DNA of 64,000 nucleotides from assembly GCA_017311185.1 (NCBI GenBank), contig JAESUZ010001712.1, positions 2,852,001 to 2,916,000 of the forward strand, read 5' to 3'. Under the pieces are notes generated by a model. That model searched no databases and had not been told where the DNA came from. It was given only the letters and a program-made list of their open reading frames with translations. The translations under genes were made by a program, and so were the position numbers. Within the stretch, counting starts at the first letter, position 1, and the number at the start of each line of letters is the position of its first letter. Shown here piece after piece: positions 40,513-53,069 of this stretch. The stretch is from Proteles cristata cristata (Eukaryota; Chordata; Mammalia; Carnivora; Hyaenidae).

Positions 40513-42269
40513 TGTGCCTTATGATTTTCTTGGGCCTTTGATTCACGTTTATGTTTCTAATTATTTTAAATATATCTGTGTTTGTACACTTTTAGGTTGT
40601 TGGTTTGTATTTTAAGTTCCCAAGGCTCTGCTGCCTCAGAGTGTCAAACTTTCTTACTCTGACTTTTCTTTTATTTGCCTTCCCATAGAAACTTTCTACA
40701 ACTTGGAAGGGGGAAGTGTTCTTTAAATGTAGTTTTGTGTTTGCACCTGATGGGAGTCCTAAGGGAACCACCAGCGTTTTTATGTTAATTTCTCAGTTTG
40801 GTGTTTCCTGGATTATTAAGGGCAATATAAATCTAACTTTCTAACCCAGAAGATGTACAATTTGAGGTTTTCATTTCCTGTAGATACTTTTTTTTTTTCA
40901 TTCAGAGCCTAGGCATGGGCTGGCAAGCCAAGCCAGTAGGTAAAGTTTTATCCTATTCCATGCTTTCATTATTTGTTATATCTACAATATATAGCTATTT
41001 GAGAATCCCATTTTAAGGCTGAAATCTCTGTCCCACATCCCCACTTAATTTGGGCTAATGGCCATGTCTACTGCCTTTATGTAGGCACTGAAAGGGAAGT
41101 TACTTCAACTTGCTCCCAGTATAATCTTAAAGAGGATGAAGCATATGCACAGTTGCTAAGATCTTTGCTTTTTTAGGTTTTGTTTCTCATTTCTGGTAGT
41201 GAGGTAATTATTCTCCTTTTTTTGGTGAGCTCTGTTTTGCATTTTTAAAATTATATATTTTATTCAGCATTTCTAGTTTGTTAGCAGCATCTTAGTACTT
41301 GATTTTTACTGAACTTGATCTTAGTTGCTAATTCTCTTCTCATTGCTATGTTCTATGTGTGCCCAAAATGACAGCTGTTCCTTGGCATATATATGAGAGA
41401 GTTATAAAAATATATTTAGACTAGTGTATCAGAAAGGCTGACATCAGAGAGAAAGGAAAGTGCACATAAACTTATACTATAAATAGTTAAGGACAACAGA
41501 GTAGTGAGAAAATCAGTTTCTGCTGTGAAAGTATGGAATAGAGAAAAGACTAGATACTAAGTACTATTTGCTGTATTCTTGCTCCATCTCTTACTGCTTG
41601 AGCAAGACACAATCTCTTTCTCTCTGCTAGTTTCAGCTTCTAAAACTGAATAATAATACCAGTTACGCAGAGCCATTAGAATTAAGTGAGGGATACATAA
41701 CATACTTGGCAAAATAATTGGCAGATAGTATTTAATAAATTATTGTTGCCTTCCTCCATCAAGACAAGAGGAATAGGTGCATAATGTCATATCGTTAATT
41801 AGAGTTGGTTTGACATTAAAGGGTTTTAGCAGCTAACTTGGATGCATAACCAATCTGGCCATTAGAAATCTGGAGTTCCCCAATTGGGAAAAAAATAGTT
41901 AATAAAGAGGTAAACTTTTCCCTCACTCACAGCCCCCAGCATATTGATGATTCACAGTCTCAGAATCTCAGATTGTGGGATAGCTCTAACATGGTTGTCT
42001 GTCACTATTTTCAGAAGATCTGAATGGAGTCATTGCTTTAAGCTCCTTTTGAATCTAATCTTACCAAAGAGTAAAGACTTCTGTGTAGAAACCCATCTAT
42101 AACTGCAGTGTGTTTCCCCTTGAGGTAGCTTTATTCCCTCACATCTCAGCTGTTAGTGAGTGAAGGGAAGTGGTCCATGGAAAAGACAATCAGTTTCCTG
42201 GCCCTTCCTTCACACTGACAAAAATCTGTGTCAGAACTTCATGAGTCAAAAGAGTTAGAAGGGGCTTTA
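40513..42269. other. Intergenic DNA, with a MIR-like stretch
   Basis: 'gctagtttcagcttctaaaactgaataataataccag...taagtgagggatacataacatacttggcaaaat' (about 41600-41750) is MIR-like. Otherwise AT-rich without a recognisable gene. Confidence 0.4.
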
Positions 42270-42282
42270 GAAATCAATCACG

Positions 42283-42506
42283 GGGGTGCCTGGGTGGCTT
42301 AGTCGGTTAAGCATCCGACTTTCGCTTAGGTCATGGTCTCGTGGTTCGTGGGTTCGAGCCCCACGTTGGGCTCTGTGCTGACTGCCAGCTCAGAGCCTGG
42401 AGACTATTTCAGAGTCTGTATCTCCCTCTCTCTCTGACCCTCCCCTGCTCACGCTGTCTCTCTCTCTCTCTCCTAGAAATAAATAAAAATATTTTTAAAA
42501 AAAGAA
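42283..42506 (+). mobile_element. Young CAN-SINE
   Basis: Begins 'gggggtgcctgggtggcttagtcgg' and ends 'tctcctagaaataaataaaaat' plus an A-rich tail. It is flanked by an 11-bp duplication, GAAATCAATCA (42270-42280 and 42507-42517). Confidence 0.95.
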
Positions 42507-42940
42507 GAAATCAATCATGAGCTTGCTGGGAATTATCAAATTTTGTTCCTGGTATTCAGTCCCTAGTATACCTGGTTGGTGGTTTTTCAAAACAATATGG
42601 TGAAGGGTAACCACATCCTGCAGAAGTACATACAATGAGGTCACTGCAGAGAGACGGACTATGCCAGAGAAGTAAAAGTGATCCTCTCCATTGTTAACAT
42701 TGTATTTTCTGAGATTGGATTTGCCAGAATGTGACGGGGTGGGGGTGGGGGCTGCTTTTCTTATTTATAGTAAAGAAATTTATTTGTGACACATATTGTG
42801 TCTCAAATGTATTTTTTTTAAAGGTCATGAGAGTGGGGATTTCTTTATTCCTCCCTACTAGAACTCAATTTCCTTGCATGGTCTCGTTACCATTGATGGT
42901 GAGAAGAGTGAAACTTGCCAATCAAATGTCATTCACTCTT

Positions 42941-43622
42941 GGCTAAAATGAGCAAATCAGAGAACTCTAGATGCTGGCGAGGATGTGGAGAAACCGGCAC
43001 CCTCCTACACTGTTGATGGGAATGTAAACTGGTACAGCCCCTCTGGAAAACAGGGTGGAGGTTCCTAAGGAAACTAAATAGAACTCCCCTAGGACTCAGC
43101 AATAGCACTGCTAGGAATTTACCCAAGGGATCCAGAAATGCTGATGCATAGGAGCACATGTACCCCAATGTTCATAGCAGCACTCTCCACAATAGCTAAA
43201 ACATGGAAAGAGCCTAAGTGTCCATCAACAGATGAATGGATCAAGAAGATGTGGTTTATCTATACCATGGAATACTACATGGCAATGAGAAACAATGAAA
43301 TCTGGCCATGTGTAGCAACATGGATGGACCTTGAGGGTGTTATGCTGAGCGAAATAAGTCAGGCAGAGAAGGACAAATATCATATGTGTGCACGTATAGG
43401 AGGATTAGGAGGAACTTAACAGAGGACCAAGGGGGAGAAGAAGGGCGGAAATGGTGGGGGAAGGGAGAGAGGCAAACCATGAGAGACTCTTGAATGCTGA
43501 CAAAAACTGAGGACTGATGGATGTGGGGGAGGGGGATGGGCATGGAGGAGGACACTTGTGGGGATGAGCACTGGGTGTTATGTGGAAACTAATTTGACAA
43601 TAAACTATTTGTAAAACAAAAA
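42941..43622 (+). mobile_element. Felid L1, second lineage, 5'-truncated 3' end
   Basis: The C-terminal part of ORF2 is readable but broken (phrases such as 'atgctggcgaggatgtggag', 'aacagggtggaggttcctaag', 'tatgctgagcgaaataagtcaggcagagaaggacaaatatcatatg'). A 3' UTR different from that of the 13089 element follows and ends 'gacaataaactatttgtaaaacaaaaaaa'. A perfect 17-bp duplication, AAATGTCATTCACTCTT, flanks it at 42924-42940 and 43623-43639. Confidence 0.96.
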
Positions 43623-43639
43623 AAATGTCATTCACTCTT

Positions 43640-45750
43640 CTCTGCATTTTAGGTAGATAATTACTTTAAATTTTGAACTTCATATCTGGACTGATTCTTT
43701 CCTTCAAACGTTCCTCTTTCTCCTTCCAAGAACAATCTAAGTGCAAGGAGAGGCTTAGTGTGAGAGTAAGGACTCTTGGCACAAGTGCTATCCTTCTTTG
43801 GGGACTTTTCTTTGCCCCCAAAGAAGCTGTAATTCATGTCCACTGGTGTCTAGGCAGCAGTGGCCTCTGCCCTCACTCCACCCACTGTTGAAGTGTTCTT
43901 GGCTGGAATAGCTCGTGATCTCTTCTCTCAGGGTGGCCCAAGCATGGTGGTTCCTACCTGACTGAGGGTTCATTTGCCTCTTACTGTGCTGCTGATCTTC
44001 TGAGGCCTGGCTGTGAATCCCGTTAGGCAGCTTAGACAGCCTACTTTCAACCCCCTGCTAGAGAGACATGACCCTTCACCTTAGCACGAGTCACAGCTGG
44101 CATGCTCAGCTGCCTTCCCTGTGGCCTGAGAACATCTAGATCCCTTCCCTGCCATGCTCAGAACACAGGAAAGCAGAGGGGATTTTTTTATGCCCCTGCC
44201 CTTAGATATTTCACAACAGCACATCTCTTCTACTTCTGGCACCAGTGCTTGAGGAGGACACTCCAGCAACCTTTTATTTTTCTGGGCTTCCTAAATTCTC
44301 ACTGAGTTAATACCAGAGCATCAGTGTCTAAACCCTAGTCTCACCTCATCTCTCCCTTGCGGAAGGTCCCGTGCTTGCCCTTCCTAGCTGATGCTCCTGT
44401 GTCACTACCCTCACCCCTTTTATCTTCTTTGTTCTGGGAAATACTCACCCTCCCCTTCTCTAGAGCCATAAAACAGCATTAATGACAGAAGAGACTATAT
44501 TTAAAAGATGGAGCACTGAAAGAAGAAACGCCTCAGGTCATGATCTCCTGGTTCATGATTTCCAGTCCAACATCCTGTTCTGCTGTCGGTGCACAGCCCA
44601 CTTCAGATCCTCTGTTCTCCTCTCTCTCTGGTCCTCCCCTGCTTGCTCACTTGCTCTCCCTCTCTCTCTCTCTCTCTCAAAAATAAATAAATATGGGACA
44701 GGGGCGAAGAATACCCTGTAGCTCTGTAGTGGATGCTGTTCAGTGCCACCCAGATCTCGCCTTCAGGGAGATGGCACTCAACTTCCTAGGCACTGGGGAG
44801 CTTGGTAGGTGAAGGCCCTTGGCTGAGTCTCTTAATGGGAATTGCCCTGAGCCCAGAACTGTTTTGCCCAAAGTCATGCCCTCTCCCTGGGGGCAGCCCC
44901 TACCCACGACGACTCAGTGCAGAGGTATAAAGACCCAAGTCCTTCCCCTAATTTGGCATAACTCTGAAGGGCCATTTCAGCTCCAAAGCTCTGGGCAGTG
45001 ACTGTGTGGTAGCTCACTTTCTCCTCAGTCCAATCACAAGAGCACACCCAGAAGAACTTCCTGACCACAAATCCCCCTCTCAGAGGATGCATATCAGAGA
45101 ATCCTAGCTGAGAACCCAACTCTCACCCTGCCACTGTCAAGGGTGAACTCAAGGGAGGCTGGGAAGCAGGGCTAATTATTATGAGTGTGGAAAAGAAGCA
45201 GGAAAGTGGCTGTTCCTGCTGTCCTTTGTGGGCCTCACCTGCTTGAAGAGGAATATTTGTACATGCTCACTCAGCATCTAGTAGACTAAAAATTAATTTA
45301 GGCAACAGGAAATGGTGGAGTGTGTTGGAGTAGCAGTGTTGAGTCAATAGGGAGGATGTTTGCTGAAGAGCTTATTTTAGGGATCAGTGTCTTTCAGTTG
45401 GCCAATTGTTAAAAATGTTTACTACAGCATAGGAATTTGCACTGCTGGTGATGTAGTAAAATCCTGTCTTCTGCTTCTCTCAATTGTAGAGTAATGCCTA
45501 ATCTTAGCCTACAGTAAGAAAAAAAGCTGAGGAAAATTAGTAACAAGCTAAAAACAGCCCTGATTTTATCTATTATTAATTGTTAGAATAAAACACCATT
45601 ATTATTTAGCAATGGGCAAAGGTGGAAAAAATGATTATATTGGATGTAGGTGACTGAAACCATGAGGACATGGTCACTGTGCTAGAATATTGTAAAAATT
45701 TCAATTCTCTTCTGAATTACAGTCCATGAGATGCTGATAATAAACCCCAC
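43640..45750. other. Intergenic DNA, no gene recognised
   Basis: Moderately GC-rich, unique-looking DNA. Open frames of 60-80 codons on both strands carry no family features. Only the truncated SINE at 44532-44693 is recognised. Confidence 0.4.
44532..44693 (+). mobile_element. 5'-truncated CAN-SINE
   Basis: Starts inside the element at 'ctcaggtcatgatctcctggttcatg' and continues to the (CT)n and 'caaaaataaataaata' tail. The tRNA-like A-box part is missing. Confidence 0.85.
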
Positions 45751-46147
45751 TGAGATCTTTACAAGGAGATTCTAAAATTCATCCCAAAGAGAAAATGAAA
45801 AAGAATATAAGAAATCTTTTTGAAAAAGGACAAGTCAGGACTTGCCCTACTAAACATAAAAACTTAAACTATAAAACTATGGGAAAAGAAATATAAAACT
45901 AAAGAAATGAAGAGTCTGGCATTTAGGCAGGAAAAGATTAACTGATCAATGATATAGAATGGATCCCCAAGGAAACCCAGATATGGATATATGGGAATTT
46001 GTTATACAACAATGTTATATGGCATTTCATATCAGCAAGGAAAAGATGAACCATTTATTAAATGGTTTTATGACAATCGATAAGATAAAGTTAAGTTCCT
46101 GCTTAACTTTAGAATAAAATTTTAAAATTCTGGATATTAAAGTTAGT

Positions 46148-46335
46148 TATTTGTTTATTTATTTATCTATCTATCTATTTATTTAGAGGCAGAGAGAGGG
46201 GGAGAGAATCTCAAGTAGGTTCTGCACTGTGACCACGGAGTCAGATGTGGGGCTTAAATTCATGAACTGTAAGATCAGGACCTGAGCCAAAATCAAGAGT
46301 CAGATGCTTAACCAATTAAGACAGCCAAGTGCCCC
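46148..46335 (-). mobile_element. CAN-SINE, reverse orientation, diverged
   Basis: T-rich tail complement with (TATC)n, then 'gcagagagagggggagagaatctcaagtag...accaattaagacagccaagtgcccc'. Strongly diverged from the young copies. Confidence 0.8.
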
Positions 46336-46392
46336 AAATAAATTCTATATATCAGCTGTATAGCATTTCCTAGAAAGCGCCAAATAGTAAGC

Positions 46393-46506
46393 TTTTTTTC
46401 TTTTTTAATGTTTATTTTTGAGAGAGAGAGAGAGTGTGTGTGAGCAGAGAAGGGAGGGAGGAAGAGAGAGGGAGAGAGAGAGAGAGAGAGAGAGAATCTG
46501 AAGCAG
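46393..46506 (-). mobile_element. Partial CAN-SINE, reverse orientation, head missing
   Basis: 'tttttttcttttttaatgtttatttttgagagagagagagagtgtgtgtgagcagag' through (AG)n to 'gaatctgaagcag', where it stops. The tRNA-like head is absent, so it is 5'-truncated relative to the SINE. Confidence 0.8.
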
Positions 46507-47646
46507 TATTACTGTGTAATACCATACGACTTTATTCATAAAAACAGGCAAAGGCTGAATTTGACAATAATTTGCTAATTCCTGAATTTAAAAAACCATT
46601 AGGGTTTTTTTTAACACCAAAAAATGTAATAGAAAATATATGGAACTTTTTTTTATAACACTGGTGCAAGAAAGTCCTTTCTCTAAGAAAGATGTAAATT
46701 AAAAGAATGATTGTACATACCCAGTTTGGATAAGAGTGTAGGGAAAGGTTTTAAGTGTGTTCTTTTTGGGCCATTAATTCCATTATAAGGAATTTATCCT
46801 ACTGAATGATTCATCCATACACAATATATCTACATCTCAATAGACCTGTGTATAGAAAAAGTTAAAAGTAAGCTACATGTTCATTAACAGAGGATTAATT
46901 AAATTCTGGTACATCTATACTATGTCTAGCACTTATAAAGAATAAAGTAGTTCTACATGTACTGGCATAGAAAGATATACCTGACACATTAATTATTTTA
47001 AAAGAGCAATTTCCTTATGGAGTATATAGTAAAATCTAACTTTTATTACAAATAATGTGTATTATTCTAGAAAGATAGATATCAAGTTGGTTACCTGTGA
47101 GAGTAGGATGGTGGTGGAGTGAGCACTGACTTCCTGTGGTGTACTTATGCACTTCTATTTTGTATGCATGCTTTATAGTGAACATATTTTAGCTAAATAT
47201 AGAAAAGATCTTCTAAGAGGTAGTACTCAGAACCCTGTGAAATGAAGTATGGAATTCGTGAACATTTTTGGCAACTTTTCTAGAGACAAATGAGAGGAGG
47301 GAAGGAGTATAACTATCCTGTGGGTTGTGGGTAAACACACTGTATGCCATACTTCAAGCCACATCACAGACCTCTGTAGGGAATAAGGGCAGAAACTCAC
47401 ATGGGGGTGATATTACGTGGACTGGAGACAGTAAGAATGAAATGGGCAAAGCACATCTCATATCTATGAAAGACGTCCTCCTCACTGCATGACTTCTGAT
47501 AGGACACTTAGACTTTAGGGTCTGGAAAAGATTTCTGTCTGGAGTTAAATAACAGATGTATAATGCAAATGTAACTGTCACCCTTGTGGTCTATGTTCAG
47601 TTCAGTTTCCCATTCAAACAAACAGTGGTCAATTAAGAAATCTTGA

Positions 47647-47860
47647 GGGGCACCTGGGTGGCTCAGTCAGTTAAGTGGCCACCTCTTGGTTTCAGGTCAT
47701 AATCTTCATGGGATTGAGCCCTGCATCAGGCTCTGTGCTGACAGTACAGAACCTGCTTGGGATTTTCTCTACCTCTCTCTCTGCCCCTCCCCCACTTGAG
47801 TGCATGCTTGTGTGTGCATGCTCTTTCTCACACAAAATAAATAAGTAAACATTTAAAAAA
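47647..47860 (+). mobile_element. CAN-SINE, older copy
   Basis: Begins 'ggggcacctgggtggctcagtcagttaag', then is diverged in the middle, with a tail 'cacacaaaataaataagtaaac'. Confidence 0.88.
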
Positions 47861-48049
47861 GGATTATAAATGACTTCCTGGGAATCCATCTTACCTTCTT
47901 CTCTCACACATGGCAGCTGATAAAATCTGGTGTCCTCCATCTTATTTATGTCATCACCTTATAGACATGTGGTTTTCACATTTTCATCATCCTTTCCCAA
48001 ATGCAAAGCTTACACATGGCATGTGTTCCTGGCTAAGTCTGCTCTTCTT

Positions 48050-48280
48050 TTTTTTTTTTTAATTTTTTAAATGTTTTATTTATTTCTGAGAGAGAGAGAT
48101 AGAGAGAGAGAGAACGCATGACCAGGGGAGGGTCAGAGAGAGAAGGAGACACAGAATCTGAAACAGGCTCCAGGCTCTGAGATGGCAGTCAGCACAGAGC
48201 CCGACATGGGGCTTGAACCCACGAACCATGAGATCATGACCTGAGCCGAAGTCAGACACTTAACCGACTGAGCCACCCCA
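48050..48280 (-). mobile_element. CAN-SINE, reverse orientation, slightly head-truncated
   Basis: T-rich start to 'ccgactgagccacccca', lacking the usual last 'ggcgcccc'. It is flanked by a perfect 16-bp duplication, TAAGTCTGCTCTTCTT (48034-48049 and 48281-48296). Confidence 0.95.
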
Positions 48281-48779
48281 TAAGTCTGCTCTTCTTATGA
48301 GAATCATATTCCCATTGGATGTGGTAAATAAAAATCTCCATTTTTTTATATCCCTGGAATCTAACTCCCTATTGGTATTCAGCAAGTGTTGTTTGCAAGT
48401 GGATTTTCCACATTATAGAGTTTAGATTTTTGGTGAGTGAGGATCTGTAGGTATAACAGCACAAGTTTCATCCAGAATATTAACTATCCCACTATCTTGA
48501 TTAGGGTGCTCCTTGCCTGGGTTTATTGAATGTCCCTATTTTATGTGTTCAGAACTGGCATAAAATTCAACTTAAAGTATCCAAGTCTCTTTCCTACTTC
48601 ATTTTTCTGCCTAATATAGTTCTTTTAATTTCTAAGGAGAGGTGCTTATATAATAGAAGGGATGGGTACCCATCTGTTACAGTAAAGGACTCCTTGTTTT
48701 TTTTTTTCTTCAAGAAGTGAAACTTAGAAGTTGCTTTGTGACTCACATTCTGCTTGTACCTCTAGCTTTATCTCTCCTC

Positions 48780-49080
48780 TTCTCACACTATTTGAAATTC
48801 CTCCAAACCCTCCATGCTGATCCCTCTATTTTGAACACTATTCTTCCTTCATCTGACTAACTCCTATTCTAACAACAGGTTATAGCTTACCTGGAACTTC
48901 TTGACATTTATCATACTGTATTATAATTATCTTTTGTCCCTGTGTGTCATCCCACTGGAGAGTGAGTTCAATGAGAATCAAGATCATGTCTGTCTTGTTC
49001 ACCATTGAATCCTCAGCCACTATCAGAAGGGCTGACACACAGGAGACCATTGCCAAGTTCTCACTGAATGCCTGAAGACT
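48780..49080 (+). mobile_element. L2-like 3' fragment
   Basis: 'agagtgagttcaatgagaatcaagatcatgtctgtcttgttcaccattgaatcctcagccactatcagaagggctgacacacaggag' is a clear L2 3' end. Confidence 0.65.
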
Positions 49081-49229
49081 GACATACAGAGCTTGAGTAG
49101 CTTAGGCAGTCTTCACAGGCCTTTCTTTATGCAGAAGAATATTCTCTTATATCTCCCTTTTCAGTTTCAAATTCAGCCCATGGGTGGATTTGAGCCCATA
49201 AATTATTTTCACAGTGGAAACCCTCTAAT

Positions 49230-49690
49230 TTAGCCTCTGTGAAAAACTGAAAATGTACTGAATATCTATCAATAAAAAAAGATTGGATAAAATATGGAGC
49301 ATTCATGCTTTAGAATATCTTACAACCTCTAAGGAAAAAAATTAGAACTACATACACTGACTTGGAGAGACGTCCATGATACATTAAGTGAAAAGGGCAG
49401 ATTGCAAAATCATATGCATACTGGGATATAAACTTAATTCTGTAGCAACAAAAAAGTGGAAAGAAAGGGAGGAAAACACAAATAGGAATATACATGTTTG
49501 TGCATGTGTGAATAAACATAGATTGGTGTGAATTGATTCTGTCACACTATTAACCTTGGTTACCTCTATAGATAAGGACCAGATAGGAGTAAATGATGGA
49601 TTTTACACCTTTGTAACATTTGATATATAAAATTAAATGTGTACTATTTTTTAGTTTTGAATCCAATAATTAAATGCCAGTTGCAGGTTC
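49230..49690 (+). mobile_element. Ancient L1M-type 3' end
   Basis: 'gaatatctatcaataaaaaaagattggataaaatatggagcattcatgc', 'gacttggagagacgtccatgatacattaagtgaaaagggcag', and 'ggttacctctatagataagga' follow the old L1 3' order. Confidence 0.65.
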
Positions 49691-49740
49691 ATTGAGGTTA
49701 CTGTTAACCTCCATATTTTCACAAAAATACTGTATACCCA

Positions 49741-49911
49741 TGCTTCACAAACTTTAAACAGAGAAGTTTGTTAAAATACAGATTGCCAGGCCCTCACTTG
49801 CAGAGTATATGATTCAGCAGTTCTGGGATCAAGTTTAAGAATATGTGTTTTTAACAAATTCCCGGGAGATGCTGCTGCTGTCCACAGTTCTGACTTTAGT
49901 AGCACTATTGT
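49741..49911 (+). mobile_element. hAT-Charlie relic (MER5A-like)
   Basis: 'tgcttcacaaactttaaa', 'aaaatacagattgccaggccctcac', 'atgattcagcagttctgggat' and 'tttaacaaattcccgggagatgctgctgctg' follow the MER5A order. Confidence 0.65.
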
Positions 49912-50545
49912 ATATCGAACTTCTCTAAAGAGAGATGTCAAGGAGTCCTACAAGGGCACCTGAAAAGGACTGAGACTAGAACAGTCATTAAGTGTGATGT
50001 TGAGTACCATCAGTGATGGGAAGAACATACTCATTCTGTTTAGTGGTACTTACTGACTCATCAGAACCTGCATTTTGATTCCCAGAGCAGAAGCACTTGT
50101 AAGGCTCCAAGACATTATGTGAGGGATTGATTCTGGCTATCCATGTTTGGAACCTTGCCATGTCTTTCCAACCTATTGCTCTATAACCACACGATAGGCA
50201 GTTTATTCCCTGCTGGCTTCTTGAAATGAAGCTTTGTCTCTATAGAAGTTGGGAATACTGTGGATGCACAGGAAAGCAAGAGCATAATTAAGTCCATTTG
50301 CCTTGAGGGATAATCAACCATTGGGTGAAGGGTCTATTGCAGCTGCTGTGTGATGGGAGCAAATGGTGTCATGAACCACCATTATTTATTCTCATAAATG
50401 ACTCGTTTTGTGGGGTAGATAACAGAACCATTAAAGTAGAAGACCTAGAATTGGAATGAGAATTACTGGAGGTTTCTGGAAGGAACCCAAGGGATTGGCC
50501 AGATCATTAGAATACATTGAATGCACATGGTCTCTCATCATCTCT
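49912..50545. other. Intergenic DNA, no gene recognised
   Basis: No repeat or coding signature recognised. Confidence 0.35.
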
Positions 50546-50549
50546 AGGT

Positions 50550-50790
50550 GGCTGAAGAGCCTGTCAGATTATTAGCTTTGACATTAGATCAACTTGATTT
50601 TGAGTCCCAACTCTACCACTGAATAGGTGTGTGATCCTGAGCAAAGTCTTGAATGTTCCTGAGCATCAGTTTCTCCACATACACAAATGGGATAATAACA
50701 TCTGCCACAGAATACTGCCATTGACGTTAAAAGTGATAATGTTACATGTAAAGGTTCTAGTATTTTTGTAGTTATTATTGTCATCATTAT
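50550..50790 (+). mobile_element. MIR remnant
   Basis: 'gattttgagtcccaactctaccactgaataggtgtgtgatcctgagcaaagtcttgaatgttcctgagcatcagtttctcc...aaatgggataataacatctgccacag' follows nearly the whole MIR consensus. Confidence 0.8.
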
Positions 50791-51681
50791 TATAGTATTT
50801 CATTGATTGTAAAATATACATTTACAAATTTTTACCAGCTCTAAAATTTGGAAGCATCTAATAATTACAGCTGGCAAGGTAGTTGTTATGATGTGATTGT
50901 CACGGTCTGTGCATGAAGACTTGGAAAATGGGCACCAGCAGCTTGTAAGAAAATCCTAGAAACTACAGTGGCATTCTCATTTAAGAAATACAACATCATG
51001 AATACTCTTGGTGGCCTTGACTCAGTGATAAAATTATGGCGAAAAGCATAGACATTGATTAGTAGGAAATGAAAAGTGATTTAGGAGAGTTGAATCCTCA
51101 GTGGGTGAGGATGTTTTAGGAATATCATCGTTGTATTATCTAAGATTCCAGCAGGGACCAGATAATACAGTGAAATTGCGGAATTGAGGAGAGCTTAATG
51201 AAGGGGCAATTTACAAAGGTGTGGGCAAGGTTTAGGACAACCAGCAAAGAATAGTGGGCTGCCTCTGGACCAGAAGAGCAGCGAGTAGTTACTCCTCCAT
51301 TGCTTGAAGAGACAAGGAGAGGGGGTGGTTATTAGACCCCTGGGTAGGTAGCTGAGTGGAGAGGGTGGCTGGCAGGATCTAGGCCTTTGATAGAAGGAAG
51401 AGAGGGAGCTAGGAGAAATAAATACTTCACCCTTACTGACTTTCGACTCTCTGTTCTCCTTTCGATGCTTCCCATTGGTTGAACCAACCAGGATCCAAAT
51501 GACAAGGAGCCCTTTCATAAAGTCCATGCAATTCAGTCTCCTGGAGCATAGAGCAAGACTGAAAAGCATGGAGGGTGAATTGGAGGGTCAAGCACACGGT
51601 ACCTATATACTTACCAGTATACTGTTTACATTTTTCTTTTTATGAATACATGAGAGTGATATATGATTTTAAGATCTGTCT
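50791..51681. other. Intergenic DNA, no gene recognised
   Basis: A 124-codon minus-strand open frame (51195-51569) has no recognisable content and lies in mildly GC-rich DNA. I treat it as incidental. Confidence 0.35.
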
Positions 51682-51882
51682 TTTTAAAGTTTATTTATAT
51701 ATTAAAGAAAGATGGGGAGATAAGAGAGCATGCGCCTGTGGGGGAGCAGTAGAGGGAGAATCCCAAGCAAGCCCCATGCTGTCAGTGCAGTGCCTGACTC
51801 AGGACTTGATCCCACAAACCATGAGATCATGGACCGAAATTAAGAGTCAGTCGCTTAACTGAATGAGCCACCCAGGCACCCC
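51682..51882 (-). mobile_element. CAN-SINE, reverse orientation, diverged
   Basis: 'tttttaaagtttatttatatattaaagaaagatgggg...cccatgctgtcagtgcagtgcctgactcaggacttgatcccacaaaccatgagatcatgg...gagccacccaggcacccc'. Confidence 0.85.
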
Positions 51883-51999
51883 TTAAATCTTTGTAAGTAT
51901 ATCTAAAAGGTCTCTTTTAGTACATATAAAATTAAAATTCTAAGTAACAAAGTAAACTTCTATTTAGCTATGGGACCTCCTAAGCCTAATAAACTTGCA

Positions 52000-53062
52000 A
52001 AATCTTCTCTCATATTATACTCTCAAATAAACTCCAGGTTCTATATATAGATCATATATATAAACGTAAAAGGTAAAATAATACACCTTTTAGAAGCTGC
52101 CAGTGGAAAATATTTTCTTAGTTTTGGATAATCAAAGATTTTCTTAACAGGTTACAAAAAGGAATAAATGAAGATATTAATAAACTGGACTACATTAAAA
52201 TTAAGAATTTTGGTTTGTCAAAAAGGACGATTGATAGAGTGAAAAGAAAAGCCACAGAGTGAGATAAGTTACGTGTGACACATATAGCTTAGGGGCAGAA
52301 TGCAAAGAATCCTATAAAACAATGGATCAAACAATGCAATAGAAAAATGGGTAAGCGACTCCAACAGGTGGCCAATAAACATATTATAATGTGTTCAACT
52401 TCGTTAGCAATCTAGAAAATACAAATTAAACTCACACACACAAATAGAACAAATTCACCAGAATAGCTAAAATAAAAAAGATGGACAGGACCAAGCCTGA
52501 GCAAGAATGTGGCACTGCAGGAACTTGGAGATTACTGGAAAAGTAGAAAGTGTTATAACCATGTTGGAAACCTACTTGGCATCATATAGTAATGTTGAAT
52601 GAAAATATACTACATGATTCAAAAATTCATCTACTAGATATATACCCAACAGCACACATAGACACAAAAGATTGAACAGGAATTTGCACAGCAGGAAGAT
52701 TTCTAATGCCTCACATTGGAAATAAGCCTAGTGCCCACAATAGGAGAATATTATTTAGCAATTAAATGAATGAGTCACATACAGGCACATGAATGAGCAG
52801 AGTTATATTCAAATCGGGCAGAATTGTTCTATGATATTACAAGTCAGTATAGTGGCTGTCTTTGGGGAAATAGGAGGGGTGAATGATTGGGAGGGGGCAG
52901 AAGGGAGCTTATGCAGTACTTGTAATGTTTATGTTTTGACTTGGGAGATGGTCACATGAGTGTGGTCATTTAGGGTTCATTAATTGAGCTGCATGGTCAT
53001 TACTTGTTCATTGCCTTTTCTGTTTGTATATTATAAATTGATAATAAAGTTTAAAAACAAAA
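52000..53062 (+). mobile_element. Ancient L1M-type ORF2 3' part and 3' UTR
   Basis: 'aaatgaagatattaataaactggactacattaaaattaag', 'agaaaaatgggtaagcgactccaacaggtggccaataaacat', 'ctactagatatatacccaacagcacac' and 'ggaaataagcctagtgcccacaataggag', ending 'ttgataataaagtttaaaaacaaaa'. No open frame survives. Confidence 0.8.
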
Positions 53063-53069
53063 GGCTTTA

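Larger units (their letters stand above)
45760..47200 (+). mobile_element. Ancient L1M-type fragments, interrupted by two SINEs
   Basis: 'tctaaaattcatcccaaagagaaaatg', 'aaggacaagtcaggacttgccctactaaac', 'actatgggaaaagaaatataaaac' and 'tgatcaatgatatagaatggatcccc' are old L1 ORF2 phrases. 'gaatttatcctactgaatgattcatccatacac', 'ttcattaacagaggattaattaaattctggtacatctatac' and 'gttctacatgtactggcatag' are the 3' part. Frames are lost. Confidence 0.75.

Noticed and set aside
43138..43419. 93-codon open frame with '[23 protein letters not shown]'
   Set aside because: It is the decayed C-terminal L1 ORF2 of the insertion at 42941-43622, not a host gene.
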